Assembly (NCBI GenBank): GCA_019359245.1
Contig: JAHHHR010000002.1
Location: 278,366-342,365, forward strand
Length of the DNA: 64,000 bases
DNA from: Nostoc desertorum CM1-VF14
GTDB lineage: Bacteria; Cyanobacteriota; Cyanobacteriia; Cyanobacteriales; Nostocaceae
Direction of reading: 5' to 3'
Below, piece by piece: positions 55,850-64,000 of this stretch. Made by a program: the position numbers and the translations under genes. Each line of letters opens with the position of its first letter. Position 1 is the stretch's first letter. The notes under the pieces are model-generated. The model searched no databases. It saw only the letters and a program-made list of their open reading frames with translations, and had not been told where the DNA came from.

Positions 55850-55991
55850 ACTTATATGATGTTCGGACAATTAAGCATAATACCCGGAACCCCACCCCGC
55901 CAAAGCTACGCTTTGTCTCCCCTCCCCGCCTGCGGGGAGGGGTTGGGGGTGGGGTTCTTTTATTATGGGTAATTTGGCGGACATAATATTA
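55850..55991. mobile_element. palindromic MITE, copy 2
   Basis: This copy has the same core stem and arms as 54228-54371 in the same orientation, with a differing left half-arm (CATAATACCCGGAACCCC). Its right arm TTCTTTTATTATGGGTAATT matches the reverse complement of the left arm of copy 1, which confirms the palindromic nature of the family. Confidence 0.75.
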
Positions 55992-56421
55992 CTCTACGTT
56001 ACGCAGTAACTTTAAAAAACTTGTGTGTACACAGTAGCACCTGTCGGAGAAAGAAGGTTTGCATTACTAACAGGCATTGCCAACAAAAGCTAGCGTAGAA
56101 TCAATGGGAGTATTACGTTGATGTTCCAAGTAACCGCTATATCGAGCGATGTCTAGCGACAAGCCGATGCCACTTCTACGCAACCAAACGGTTCTTGTAC
56201 CTCGCTCAACCTAGAACCGCTATATCTACCCTACAAACTTAATTATCTCTATCTCTGGTAATTCTTTTAATCCGTTGGACTCATCTAATATTAATCCAGA
56301 GATTTTCAAAGATGAGTTTGTTTGAGGTAAAGCCGCGATTCAGACGAAAGATGCATCTAATGATAGATAAACCAAATATCTAGATATCTAGAAAATTTAC
56401 TGCGGCAATGCTGGAGTTCTT

Positions 56422-57759
56422 ATGCTTTCTCAATCCCTTGGCTTGAGATGGAATAGTTATGCAGTGTATAAATTTAGCCGATCAGCATTTTGTTTCATGT
56501 TAAAACGTGATTATCTACTTAAATACTTAAAGCTATTACTCGCAAATCCAGTATTAGTTATCATACTAATGCTCACAGCATTGACGAGTGGTTGTCAAAA
56601 AAATGATCCGGCAGCAAATGCTCAAAGCGCACCACCATTGCCAGTAAAACTTCAGAAAATTGACACAGGCACAATCGTAGAAAGTTCCGAGTTTGTGGGA
56701 TCGTTGGAAGCGCAACAAAAAGTTACGCTACAACCCCAAACTCAGGGTCGAATCGAATCGATTCTCGTGTCGAGTGGTCAGCGAGTGCAGCAAGGTACGC
56801 CGATCGCATCCTTGAGTTTAGATCAGACTCAGGCTAATGTCGCTAGTTCGATCGCAGCTGCCAGTTCCGCCCAAGCAGCATTAGCAACTGCTCAAGCAGA
56901 GCAACAACAAACTATAGCCCAACGCACCAAAGCAGCCGCCAATGTTCAGCTGCAACGGACACAATTCAATCGTAGCCAACAGTTAGTTAGCCAAGGAGCC
57001 ATAGCTAGACAAGAGTTAGACGTTGCTAGAAATAATTTACAAAGTGCGATCGCAGACCTGCAAGCAGCCGAAAAACAAGTCGCAGCATCTGGGGCAGCCG
57101 TCCGGCAAGCACAGGCAAATATTCGCCAAGCTCAAGCAAGCACAGCTGCGGCACAAGTCAATCTTGGTTTCAAGCAAGTGGTAGCACCCATTACTGGCGT
57201 AGTCGGTGAATTTCCTGTCAAGGTTGGAGATTATGTCAACATCGGACAAACAATCACCACACTCACACAAAACGATTCGCTGGATCTTAATCTTTCTATA
57301 CCCTCAAATCGATTGCGTCAATTACGAACTGGTTTACCCGTTCAGTTAATCGATCCCACCACTCAGCAATTGCTTGGTACAGGTGCGATTAGCTACATTT
57401 CTCCCAATGTAAGTTCTAATCAACAATCAGTTTTGAGCAAAGCCCGCTTTCGGAATTCACAAGGGCGATTACGCGATGGACAATACGTTCAAGCTCGCGT
57501 GATTTGGAATCAACAACCAGGTATCTTAATTCCCACCGTTGCAATTTCTCGCATTGGTGGACAAAGTTTTGTGTTTGTCACCGAAAACAAAACCGTAAAT
57601 GGACAACAGCAGCAAGTTGTGCATCAGCGTTTAGTGCGGTTAGGCGACCTTCAAGGCACAAATTATCAAGTTATCGATGGGCTTAAATCCGGCGAAACGA
57701 TTGTGACTTCTGGCATTCTCAAACTTAGAGAAGGCGCACCAATCCAACCAATATCTTGA
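56422..57759 (+). CDS. RND efflux periplasmic adaptor lipoprotein
   Basis: This is the membrane-fusion subunit of a tripartite efflux pump. GGAG five nt upstream supports the ATG at 56422. A hydrophobic segment (residues 39-56) ends in a lipobox ALTSGC with Cys58. Next come the barrel/lipoyl half GSLEAQQKVTLQPQTQGRIESILV, an Ala/Gln-rich coiled-coil hairpin (about 130-240) and the second lipoyl half VVAPITGVVGEFPVKVGDYV. The C-terminal beta domain ends GLKSGETIVTSGILKLREGAPIQP. The N-terminal extension before the signal is unusual; the ATG at 56497 is an alternative. Confidence 0.9.
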   Translation: MLSQSLGLRWNSYAVYKFSRSAFCFMLKRDYLLKYLKLLLANPVLVIILMLTALTSGCQKNDPAANAQSAPPLPVKLQKIDTGTIVESSEFVGSLEAQQKVTLQPQTQGRIESILVSSGQRVQQGTPIASLSLDQTQANVASSIAAASSAQAALATAQAEQQQTIAQRTKAAANVQLQRTQFNRSQQLVSQGAIARQELDVARNNLQSAIADLQAAEKQVAASGAAVRQAQANIRQAQASTAAAQVNLGFKQVVAPITGVVGEFPVKVGDYVNIGQTITTLTQNDSLDLNLSIPSNRLRQLRTGLPVQLIDPTTQQLLGTGAISYISPNVSSNQQSVLSKARFRNSQGRLRDGQYVQARVIWNQQPGILIPTVAISRIGGQSFVFVTENKTVNGQQQQVVHQRLVRLGDLQGTNYQVIDGLKSGETIVTSGILKLREGAPIQPIS

Positions 57760-57945
57760 AGAAGGCAGAAGGCAGGAGGCAGAGGGCAGAAGGTTTTTTT
57801 CAGAAGGGGATTCAAACCCCTCGTGAAAAGGAGCCACCAAATTTTCAATTTGGTGGGGGTTTTAAACCCAAGTTTGCTCCGGTTACTCTCTGCGGGTAGA
57901 AAGCAGTATTCCTTCTGCCTCCTGCCTTCTGCCCTCTGCCTTTCT
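57760..57945 (+). repeat. nested-hairpin element inside the RND operon
   Basis: Outer arms of GGCAGAAGGCAGG type (57760-57793) and CCTGCCTTCTGCC type (57911-57945) are complementary. Inside are a perfect 10-bp stem CCACCAAATT-TTC-AATTTGGTGG (57834-57856), GGGG-ATTCAAA-CCCC (57806-57820) and an overlapping GGGTTT/AAACCC dyad. It separates adaptor and pump genes by 206 bp. Confidence 0.65.
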
Positions 57946-57965
57946 TGATAAATCCAGGATAATTT

Positions 57966-60900
57966 ATGATTTTTTCGATCGCGAATACCTTCATCAAACG
58001 CCCGATATTAACTACTGTTTGTACCCTACTGATTCTGATTGTCGGTGGCGTGTGTATTCCGTTACTGCCGCTCAATTACTTGCCAGATATTGCACCGATT
58101 CGCGTTCAAGTCTCAGCTTCCTATACTGGGGCAGATGTGGAAACTGTCGAAACTGCTGTGACAACTACGCTGGAGCGACAGATTAACGGTGTTGAGGGAA
58201 TGCAATACATGACCTCGAACAGTTCAGCAGGTAGTAGCCAAATCTCAGCTTATTTCGGGCCAGAGACGGATAAAAATATTGCTCAAGTTAACGTCCAGAA
58301 TCGTCTCGCCCGTGCTACACCCCGTCTACCAACAACTGTGCAACAATTCGGTGTGACGGCGCAAACATCTTCTACAAGTATTTTGTTAGTCTATGCTCTC
58401 TATCCAGAAAATAATGAGTATGACGCGCTGTTTATTAGTAACTATATTGATCTGAATTTGCGAGATCAACTGTTGAGAACGTCAGGAGTTGGGGATTTAA
58501 CAATTTTTGGTGAAAAGCAGTATGCAATGCGGCTATGGCTTGATCCGAATGCACTGGCAAGTCGAGGCTTAACTGTGGCAGATGTCTCCACAGCATTGCG
58601 ATCGCAAAATATTCTCGCAGGAGCCGGAACGTTAGGCCAATCGCCTGTTCCTCCAGATCAAAGCTATGAAATTCCGTTGCGAGTCAATGGTCAATTTAAA
58701 AATGCGTCAGATTTTCAAAATCTAGTTATTCAAGCCGGAAGTAATGGCAATTTAATTAAACTCCAAGACGTGGGCCGTGCAGAACTTGGCTCGGAGACTT
58801 ACAGCAGCAATGCCAGAAATAATGGTAAGCCGTCGATTGGGATCGCAATTTATCAGTCACCTGGTAGTAACGCCTTAGATGTCTCGAAAAACGTTCAGGC
58901 TCAGATGAATGAGCTGATGAAAGACTTTCCACCGGGTTTAAAATCTGAGATTGTCTATGATACCGTTGGGTTTGTGCAAGCGTCACTCGAAGAAGTAGTG
59001 ATAACACTAGTTGAAGCGATCGCCCTTGTCGTACTAGTGATTTTTCTGTTTCTGCAAAACTGGCGAGCCACAATTATTCCCCTGGTTGCCATTCCCGTTT
59101 CACTGGTTGGGGCATTGGCATTTGCTTACGTGTTTGGATTCTCGTTGAATAATTTGACGTTATTTGGCTTAATTTTGGCAACAGGATTAGTCGTAGATGA
59201 TGCCATTATCGTTGTTGAAGCGATCGCCCGCAAAATTGAACAGGGAATGCGACCACTTCAAGCATCAGTCGAGGCAATGGATGAACTCACCGGAGCAGTA
59301 GTTGCAACGTCGCTAGTATTGATGGCAGTGTTTATCCCGGTGGCATTTTTCCCAGGTTCGACAGGAAGAATGTATCAGCAATTCGCCTTAGTAATTGCTT
59401 TTTCAATCGCCCTCTCGACGTTTAATGCGCTTTCCTTTACTCCGAGTATATCCGCAATTCTGCTCCGCCCGCCTCGACCGACACGCGGCCCACTTGGTTG
59501 GTTTTTTAGCCGTTTCAATCAAGTTTTACAATGGATCATTGACAAGTATTTAGCGATCGTGAATTTTCTAATTCGCGTTCGTTATGCGGTAATTGGATTA
59601 TTTGTGGTTGGTTTAGCTGCAACTTATTTTATGTTTACCCATGTTCCCACCGGATTTGTTCCGAGTGAAGACCAGGGAATTGTCTTAGGTATTATTCAAG
59701 CACCAGATGGAGTTGCCCTCAACTATACCGATCAAGTAATTACAAAACTCGAACAAATTCTCGAAAAAGAACCAGAGGTGAGTAACGTTTTCGCCACTTC
59801 GGGATTTGGTTTTGCCGGTAGTGGCTCAAATCGCGGCGTATTCTTTGCAAAACTCAAGCCGTGGGAAGAACGCACTCAACCCGATCAAAGTGCCTCTGCA
59901 ATCTTAACTCGAATCAATGGGGCATTTGCAACGATTCCAGAAGCTATTATCACCGCAGTCAGTCCCCCGCCAATTCAAGGCTTTAGTACGTTAGGGGGAT
60001 TTGAGTTACAGTTAGAAGACCGTACTAATGGACGGCTGACAATCAATGATTTTTTTGCTAATGCTCAAGCAGTGATCGCGCAAGCAAATCAAAAACCGGC
60101 GCTCAAAGGCGGCGTTTTTACCCAGTTTACTGCCAGTACACCACAGTTTCAAATTGACTTTGATCGCACTCGTTTAGAAGCACTTAACATCGATTTTCAA
60201 CAAGCCGTCACCACACTTTCAGCTGCAATTGGTTCGCAGTATGTCAACGATTTTACCTTGGGACAGCGTAGCTACCGCGTATATGTTCAGGCAGACGCCA
60301 ACTATCGGCGATCGCCAGATGATATTCGACGGCTTTATGTGCGATCGGCAAATAATCAAATGGTGCCATTGAGTGAGGTTGCAAAAATCACACCCACTAC
60401 AGGCCCATCTGTCATCTCCCATTACAACGGCTTCCGTGCGATCAGTTTACAAGGTAGAGAAGCGTCGGGCTACAGTAGTGGACAGGCGATTCAGGCAATG
60501 CAGCAAGCGGTGAGTGAAGCAGCAATACAGGGGGTTGGCAGTGACTGGATTGGCACTGCCCGCGAAGAATTAAGTGCAGGTAACTTGGGGATTTTGATTT
60601 TTGGCTTCGGAATCATTATGGTGTTTCTGACGCTGGCTGCTCAGTATGAAAGCTATATTGATCCGGCGATTATTTTGTTGACTGTACCGTTAGCGTTGTT
60701 AGGTGCGTTGAGTGCCTTAGCTTTGCGCGGTTTGGTGAATGATGTTTACGCAAACGTGGCGTTAGTGATGCTGATTGGATTAGCGTCAAAGAACGCGATT
60801 TTGATTGTCGAGTTTGCCAATCAAGCCCTTGAACAAGGTATGACAATTCGACAAGCAGCCGTAACCGCAGCACAAGAAAGGTTCCGACCGATTGTGATGA

Positions 60901-61223
60901 CTTCAAGCGCCTCCTTGCTGGGATTTTTCCCTCTGGTAGTCGCCACTGGAGCCGGTTCTGCCTCGCGCTGGTCATTAGGAACAGCCTTGTTTGGTGGGCT
61001 ACTCGTGGCGACGATTTTGAGTTTGCTGATTGTTCCAGTGCTGTATGTAATTATCAAGACTTTGGAAGAGCGTTTCTTGAAGAGTAAACCTGCTAATCGC
61101 TCCCAACCGCCATCCGCAGATGGAAATCAAGATGGACAATCAAGAGTGATCGCTCATCAACATTCATCTGTAATTGTCAGGCAGAATGCTGATGATAACA
61201 GACATAATGATTCGAGTAAGTAA
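57966..61223 (+). CDS. RND multidrug efflux transporter (HAE1/AcrB type)
   Basis: The 1085-residue inner-membrane pump uses the proton gradient to expel hydrophobic compounds. It starts FSIANTFIKRPILTTVCTLLILIVGG and has the usual 12 helices with two large periplasmic loops. The proton-relay motif in helix 4 is GLILATGLVVDDAIIVVEAI, and DFQNLVIQAGSNG and LGALSALALRGLVNDVYANVALVMLIGLASKNAILIVEFANQ are typical. A 45-residue polar C-terminal tail (SKPANRSQPPSADGNQDG) is extra. No outer-membrane TolC-like partner is nearby; it must be supplied elsewhere. Confidence 0.95.
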   Translation: MIFSIANTFIKRPILTTVCTLLILIVGGVCIPLLPLNYLPDIAPIRVQVSASYTGADVETVETAVTTTLERQINGVEGMQYMTSNSSAGSSQISAYFGPETDKNIAQVNVQNRLARATPRLPTTVQQFGVTAQTSSTSILLVYALYPENNEYDALFISNYIDLNLRDQLLRTSGVGDLTIFGEKQYAMRLWLDPNALASRGLTVADVSTALRSQNILAGAGTLGQSPVPPDQSYEIPLRVNGQFKNASDFQNLVIQAGSNGNLIKLQDVGRAELGSETYSSNARNNGKPSIGIAIYQSPGSNALDVSKNVQAQMNELMKDFPPGLKSEIVYDTVGFVQASLEEVVITLVEAIALVVLVIFLFLQNWRATIIPLVAIPVSLVGALAFAYVFGFSLNNLTLFGLILATGLVVDDAIIVVEAIARKIEQGMRPLQASVEAMDELTGAVVATSLVLMAVFIPVAFFPGSTGRMYQQFALVIAFSIALSTFNALSFTPSISAILLRPPRPTRGPLGWFFSRFNQVLQWIIDKYLAIVNFLIRVRYAVIGLFVVGLAATYFMFTHVPTGFVPSEDQGIVLGIIQAPDGVALNYTDQVITKLEQILEKEPEVSNVFATSGFGFAGSGSNRGVFFAKLKPWEERTQPDQSASAILTRINGAFATIPEAIITAVSPPPIQGFSTLGGFELQLEDRTNGRLTINDFFANAQAVIAQANQKPALKGGVFTQFTASTPQFQIDFDRTRLEALNIDFQQAVTTLSAAIGSQYVNDFTLGQRSYRVYVQADANYRRSPDDIRRLYVRSANNQMVPLSEVAKITPTTGPSVISHYNGFRAISLQGREASGYSSGQAIQAMQQAVSEAAIQGVGSDWIGTAREELSAGNLGILIFGFGIIMVFLTLAAQYESYIDPAIILLTVPLALLGALSALALRGLVNDVYANVALVMLIGLASKNAILIVEFANQALEQGMTIRQAAVTAAQERFRPIVMTSSASLLGFFPLVVATGAGSASRWSLGTALFGGLLVATILSLLIVPVLYVIIKTLEERFLKSKPANRSQPPSADGNQDGQSRVIAHQHSSVIVRQNADDNRHNDSSK

Positions 61224-61454
61224 AAAGGAAATAGGGAGTTGGGAGTTAGGGAAGTCCAAAAACTAAATCACTAAATTCCTCTATTCAAGACGACTATCAG
61301 ATATCTTCTTCCCCTGCTCCCTCTGCTTTCCCTCCTCCCCCACTCTACCTTCTATTACAAGAGGTAAAGATTAAGTTGCAACTTTAGGAGACACTGAGAA
61401 AATATAGGTATCGCCTGATAATTTAGCAACTTTATAAGCATTGGAGTAAAGCAA

Positions 61455-61733
61455 ATGAATGCTAGATTGATCGCTTTCTCTGGCTTTGTGACGGCATTTG
61501 TGGGTGCAGGAATTGGTTTTATTACTGCTAGTTTACTCCCTAGCCCCTATACGAGTCAGACGTATCAGGATTTGGAGCAAAAATACGCGATCGTTGGTGC
61601 AGTTGCTGGCTTGTTGATTGGTTCTAGTCAAGAAATGATTCGAGAACTCAAGGAAGAGCAAGATGCAGAAGAAAACTTGTTACGGGATTTGAACAAAGCT
61701 ATTCACTCAAGTACAGATAAAGAAAATTACTGA
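61455..61733 (+). CDS. small membrane protein, unknown function
   Basis: The 92-residue protein starts at ATG 61455 after GGAGTAAAGCAA. It has two membrane helices (LIAFSGFVTAFVGAGIGFITASLL and YAIVGAVAGLLIGSSQEM) and an acidic helical tail (IRELKEEQDAEENLLRDLNK). Similar small proteins are widespread in cyanobacteria. No function is known to me. It follows the RND pump after a repeat-rich 230-bp gap. Confidence 0.75.
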   Translation: MNARLIAFSGFVTAFVGAGIGFITASLLPSPYTSQTYQDLEQKYAIVGAVAGLLIGSSQEMIRELKEEQDAEENLLRDLNKAIHSSTDKENY

Positions 61734-62443
61734 TTTGTTGCGGGGTTCAAGAAATTTAAATTTATGGACCAATATTAATTCGTTCCTAAAAACGAGTACC
61801 AAAAAATTTAACAATAAAACACCCAATCTATTGTTCTGGAAAGATTTTTCTTCAGATGCGTTTGCCTTGAATATTTCTCTTTAACTTTATATCATCTCTA
61901 TAACGGGAAGCGATCGCAGAACTTTTTGACTTACTGACAAAGCGTAGCTAAGTAAAATTTCTCTATGTGATGAAGAATCTAATATTAACAGTGAGTTAAT
62001 GTTCTCGAATACACACAAACCTAGAAAATTTTGCTCACATGGAAGCGGCTTTGTTATTGGTGACTATCGCTCAACGCTTCCAAATAGACTTAGCGCCAGG
62101 ATACCCAATCGTGCCCCAGCCTTCAATCATTTTATGCCCAGAAAACGGGCTGAAGGTTGAACTCAAGCAGATTGCAGAACATCAACAAGTACAAACTTCT
62201 TAATAGTCGTGGAAATCTCCGATTCCTCTTTCTGAGTTCTCTGCGCTTCTACGGTTAATTTCTTGTTACAAATGATTTAGCACTGCGATATTATATCCCA
62301 ATAAGCGATCGCTCATCTAGTCCGCAGTTATAGGAATGCTCAAGCGCACAGGTAATTTTTGCCAGAAGCAATATCACGGGATGCTGATAAGCGAAAACCG
62401 ATGAATTATGATATATGCATAAATTACGAGGGCAAAAAAATTT
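61734..62443. other. gap with cytochrome P450 relic
   Basis: The only recognisable content is the P450 fragment (62024-62203). The remaining sequence shows two HIP1 sites and nothing else I can identify. Confidence 0.5.
62024..62203 (+). pseudogene. cytochrome P450 C-terminal remnant
   Basis: The frame encodes ENFAHMEAALLLVTIAQRFQ, then DLAPGYPIVPQPSIILCP and ENGLKVELKQI, ending at TAA 62201-62203. This matches the C-terminal end of cyanobacterial P450 monooxygenases: the helix after the haem Cys motif (usually CIGxxFAxMEAxLLLATIA) and the VVPQPSITLRPK strand. The haem-binding FGGGxRxCIG itself and all upstream parts are missing. It cannot be an active P450. Confidence 0.75.
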
Positions 62444-63676
62444 GTGGTCAATTCATCTCAAATCCCAAAATTACCACTACCGCCATCACTTGTAGGGTCA
62501 GAAGTTGGTTCTTTTACTGAATTCACAGTCACTCAACGAATGCCTGCAATTGCCCGTCGAGTCATCGTTGAAAATAATTTTTCAATAGAAATTAATACAA
62601 GGTTAGAAAGCCTTGCTACAGAATTATCAACAGGATATTTGCCACCTCTACTAAATGATACTGGTGCAGATTTTTCAGCTTGGGATACATATCTAGAATC
62701 TTACAAAGGTCAGCGTTGGATAGACGTTCCTTGGTTCTTTGCAGAAACTTATTTTTATCGGTTAATTCTAGAAATTACTCATTATTTTCCCCCTGGTATA
62801 TGGCAAGCTGTTGATCCATTCCAATTGCAAAAATTTCAAGGTTTAGAAGCATCTATTGATTCGACTATTCTTTTATGTACTCAGGTAAATAATTGGTTGG
62901 ATGATTCTCAAATCGATGGAACATCAAACCAAACAGCTTTAATTGCACTATTGTATTTTGCTTTGTGGGGAAATCGAGTTGACTTGAGTTTGTGGTCAGC
63001 ATTTGAGGATGATCGGAGCCGTTTTGATATTCAAAATCAACTAGCTCACGTCTTGGTAAATGATGTCTCTAAAATCAGCAAATTATTAACTAACTCTCAA
63101 GGAGGTCGCATTGATTTTATCTTAGATAATGCTGGTTTTGAACTTGTCTGTGACCTATGTTTAGTGGATTTCTTATTAAGTAGTAACTTGGCTAATCAGG
63201 TTTATCTACACTTGAAGCCGCATCCTACTTTCGTTTCTGATGCCATGATTAAGGATGTACATAACACAATAAGTTTTTTAGGTGGTACTAATCATCAACA
63301 AGTAACATCTTTTGCTCAAAGGTTAGAGAAGCATATTTCATTAGGGCGTTTAGTACTGTCTGAAAATTACTTTTGGACATCACCTTTAGCATTTTGGGAA
63401 ATACCTAACTCCCTCAAGAATGAGTTAGCTAATGCAAGTTTGATTATAGTCAAAGGAGATGCGAATTATCGTCGGTTATTAGGCGATCGCCACTGGAATA
63501 TTACTACCAGTATTGCAGATATAGTCTGCTACTTACCTGCACCAATGGTAGCCTTACGCACCCTGAAGTCGGAAATAGCAGTAGGTTTAAAATCTGAAGT
63601 TGTTGAAGAAGTAGCGAAATCTGACCATTCTTGGTTGACAAATGGACAATGGGGTGTGATTCAGTTTGTGGCTTAG
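62444..63676 (+). CDS. DUF89 (ARMT1-like) damage-control phosphatase family protein
   Basis: The 410-residue protein shows the order of DUF89/ARMT1: LLNDTGADFSAWDTYLESYKGQRWIDVPWFFAETYFYRLIL (N-terminal), the metal-binding FILDNAGFELVCDLCLVDFLL (Asp-Asn-x-Gly), VYLHLKPHPTFVSDAM, IIVKGDANYRRLLGDRHWN. Such proteins are metal-dependent phosphatases acting on damaged sugar phosphates or similar metabolites. The start is a GTG at 62444, with GAGG 12 nt upstream. It is a single gene. Confidence 0.88.
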   Translation: MVNSSQIPKLPLPPSLVGSEVGSFTEFTVTQRMPAIARRVIVENNFSIEINTRLESLATELSTGYLPPLLNDTGADFSAWDTYLESYKGQRWIDVPWFFAETYFYRLILEITHYFPPGIWQAVDPFQLQKFQGLEASIDSTILLCTQVNNWLDDSQIDGTSNQTALIALLYFALWGNRVDLSLWSAFEDDRSRFDIQNQLAHVLVNDVSKISKLLTNSQGGRIDFILDNAGFELVCDLCLVDFLLSSNLANQVYLHLKPHPTFVSDAMIKDVHNTISFLGGTNHQQVTSFAQRLEKHISLGRLVLSENYFWTSPLAFWEIPNSLKNELANASLIIVKGDANYRRLLGDRHWNITTSIADIVCYLPAPMVALRTLKSEIAVGLKSEVVEEVAKSDHSWLTNGQWGVIQFVA

Positions 63677-63846
63677 TAATATTAGTTGTCAGAGATAATG
63701 CGATGCGATCGCTGGTTTTAGATTTACTTCCAACACTCAGATTTATGGCAACTTGGCAATTAATATTTTACCGTGAGTAATATCCGCCAAAGCATTCAGG
63801 ACACTAGATGAAGGGCGTGTATTTGTTTAATGACTTATATCTTTTC

Positions 63847-63886
63847 AAAAGAAAAGCCTCCTCATAAATGAGAAGGCTTTTCTTTT
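63847..63886 (-). terminator. terminator of the rRNA operon
   Basis: On the minus strand, arms of 19 bp (63868-63886 and 63847-63865) with one G-U wobble form a long hairpin containing AAAAGCCTTCTCAT. It is followed by TTTTGAAAAG. It lies 12 nt downstream of the 5S 3' end. Confidence 0.8.
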
Positions 63887-63897
63887 AAAGAATAGAA

Positions 63898-64000
63898 CCT
63901 GGCATCGAGCTATTTTTGCGTAGGGCTACCCCTAAACTATCGTGGCCGCAGCAGCGTTTCACCTCTGAGTTCGGGAAGGGTTCAGTGTGGTTCCACCGCG
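63898..64000 (-). rRNA. rrf: 5S ribosomal RNA, 3' part
   Basis: The reverse complement reads GTGGAACCACACTGAACCCT, CCCGAACTCAGAGGTGAAAC, GGGTAGCC and ends AAAAATAGCTCGATGCCAGG, the typical 5S 3' two-thirds or more. About 103 of roughly 118 nt are visible; the 5' end and the upstream 23S gene lie beyond the window edge. The 3' boundary is set at the CCAGG end. Confidence 0.95.

Larger units (their letters stand above)
55705..56038. mobile_element. 334-bp element with 27-bp terminal inverted repeats
   Basis: The ends 55705-55731 and 56012-56038 are inverted copies with three mismatches in 27 bp (core ACTTGTGTGTA). Inside are a five-unit 21-bp minisatellite and MITE copy 2. No transposase is encoded. 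It looks like a non-autonomous element that later received the MITE. Confidence 0.6.

Noticed and set aside
57806..57856. tRNA-like T-arm sequence GGGGATTCAAACCCC
   Set aside because: No acceptor, D or anticodon arms fit around it; it is part of the nested-hairpin repeat.

Overview
The window looks like chromosomal DNA of a filamentous, heterocyst-type cyanobacterium (Nostocales: Nostoc, Anabaena, Tolypothrix, Calothrix and relatives). The evidence is the overlapping photosystem II pair psbD-psbC, the photosystem I assembly factor ycf4, a fused molybdate transporter modBC, a XisH-XisI pair, a Cph1-type phytochrome with its Rcp partner, many GCGATCGC (HIP1) octamers, and abundant short G-rich and heptameric repeats between and inside genes. 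No search was possible, so family names rest on motifs read by eye.

Layout. 1-7.2 kb: the 5' end of psbC and all of psbD (minus strand), then ycf4, a lipoprotein cyclophilin, a ketoacyl-ACP synthase, glutamate dehydrogenase with an NtcA-like upstream site, and a secreted SH3b protein. 7.5-12.3 kb: a Gfo/Idh/MocA oxidoreductase and a hemerythrin-like protein (minus), then a membrane protein and a four-carbon acid sugar kinase-like protein. 12.4-14.8 kb: the division operon minC-minD-minE. 15-24.5 kb: a DUF3592 protein, a secreted protein, fmt, DUF6464, a carotenoid-desaturase-like flavoprotein, a methyltransferase, modBC and a cysteine-rich copper-binding-type protein. 25-34.3 kb: an MBL-fold protein with degenerate metal motifs, GNAT, ribD, a Ser/Thr kinase, a TerB-like acidic protein and an alpha-amylase. 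34.6-42.7 kb: an unrecognised protein, a methyltransferase, ppsA, xisH-xisI, GNAT and a PMT-type glycosyltransferase. 43-47 kb: phytochrome cphA, rcpA and a REC-histidine kinase. 47-55.3 kb: trmB, an OLD-like ATPase/TOPRIM protein, gyrA, lnt and an EgtC-like amidotransferase. 55.3-64 kb: a repeat-rich region, an RND efflux adaptor and pump, a small membrane protein, a cytochrome P450 remnant, a DUF89 protein, and the 3' part of a 5S rRNA gene (minus) with its terminator.

Most genes are housekeeping or signalling and form short units: psbDC, minCDE, xisHI, cphA-rcpA, gyrA-lnt and the RND pair. The phytochrome block would link red/far-red light to two response regulators.

The most unusual content is not a classical gene cluster but repeat activity. 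The low-complexity repeats found between genes also occur in frame inside at least four proteins (ModBC, PpsA, the PMT glycosyltransferase and Lnt). There is an inverted pair of about 115-bp dispersed repeats, one copy beside a tyrosine-recombinase relic; two copies of a palindromic MITE; a TIR-bounded element carrying a 21-bp minisatellite; nested-hairpin elements between genes, one inside the RND operon; and two mutually exclusive hairpins with integron-like core sequences. The best candidate for an accessory or defence protein is the OLD-like ATPase at 48.1-49.7 kb, whose Walker A motif has Cys in place of the usual Gly.
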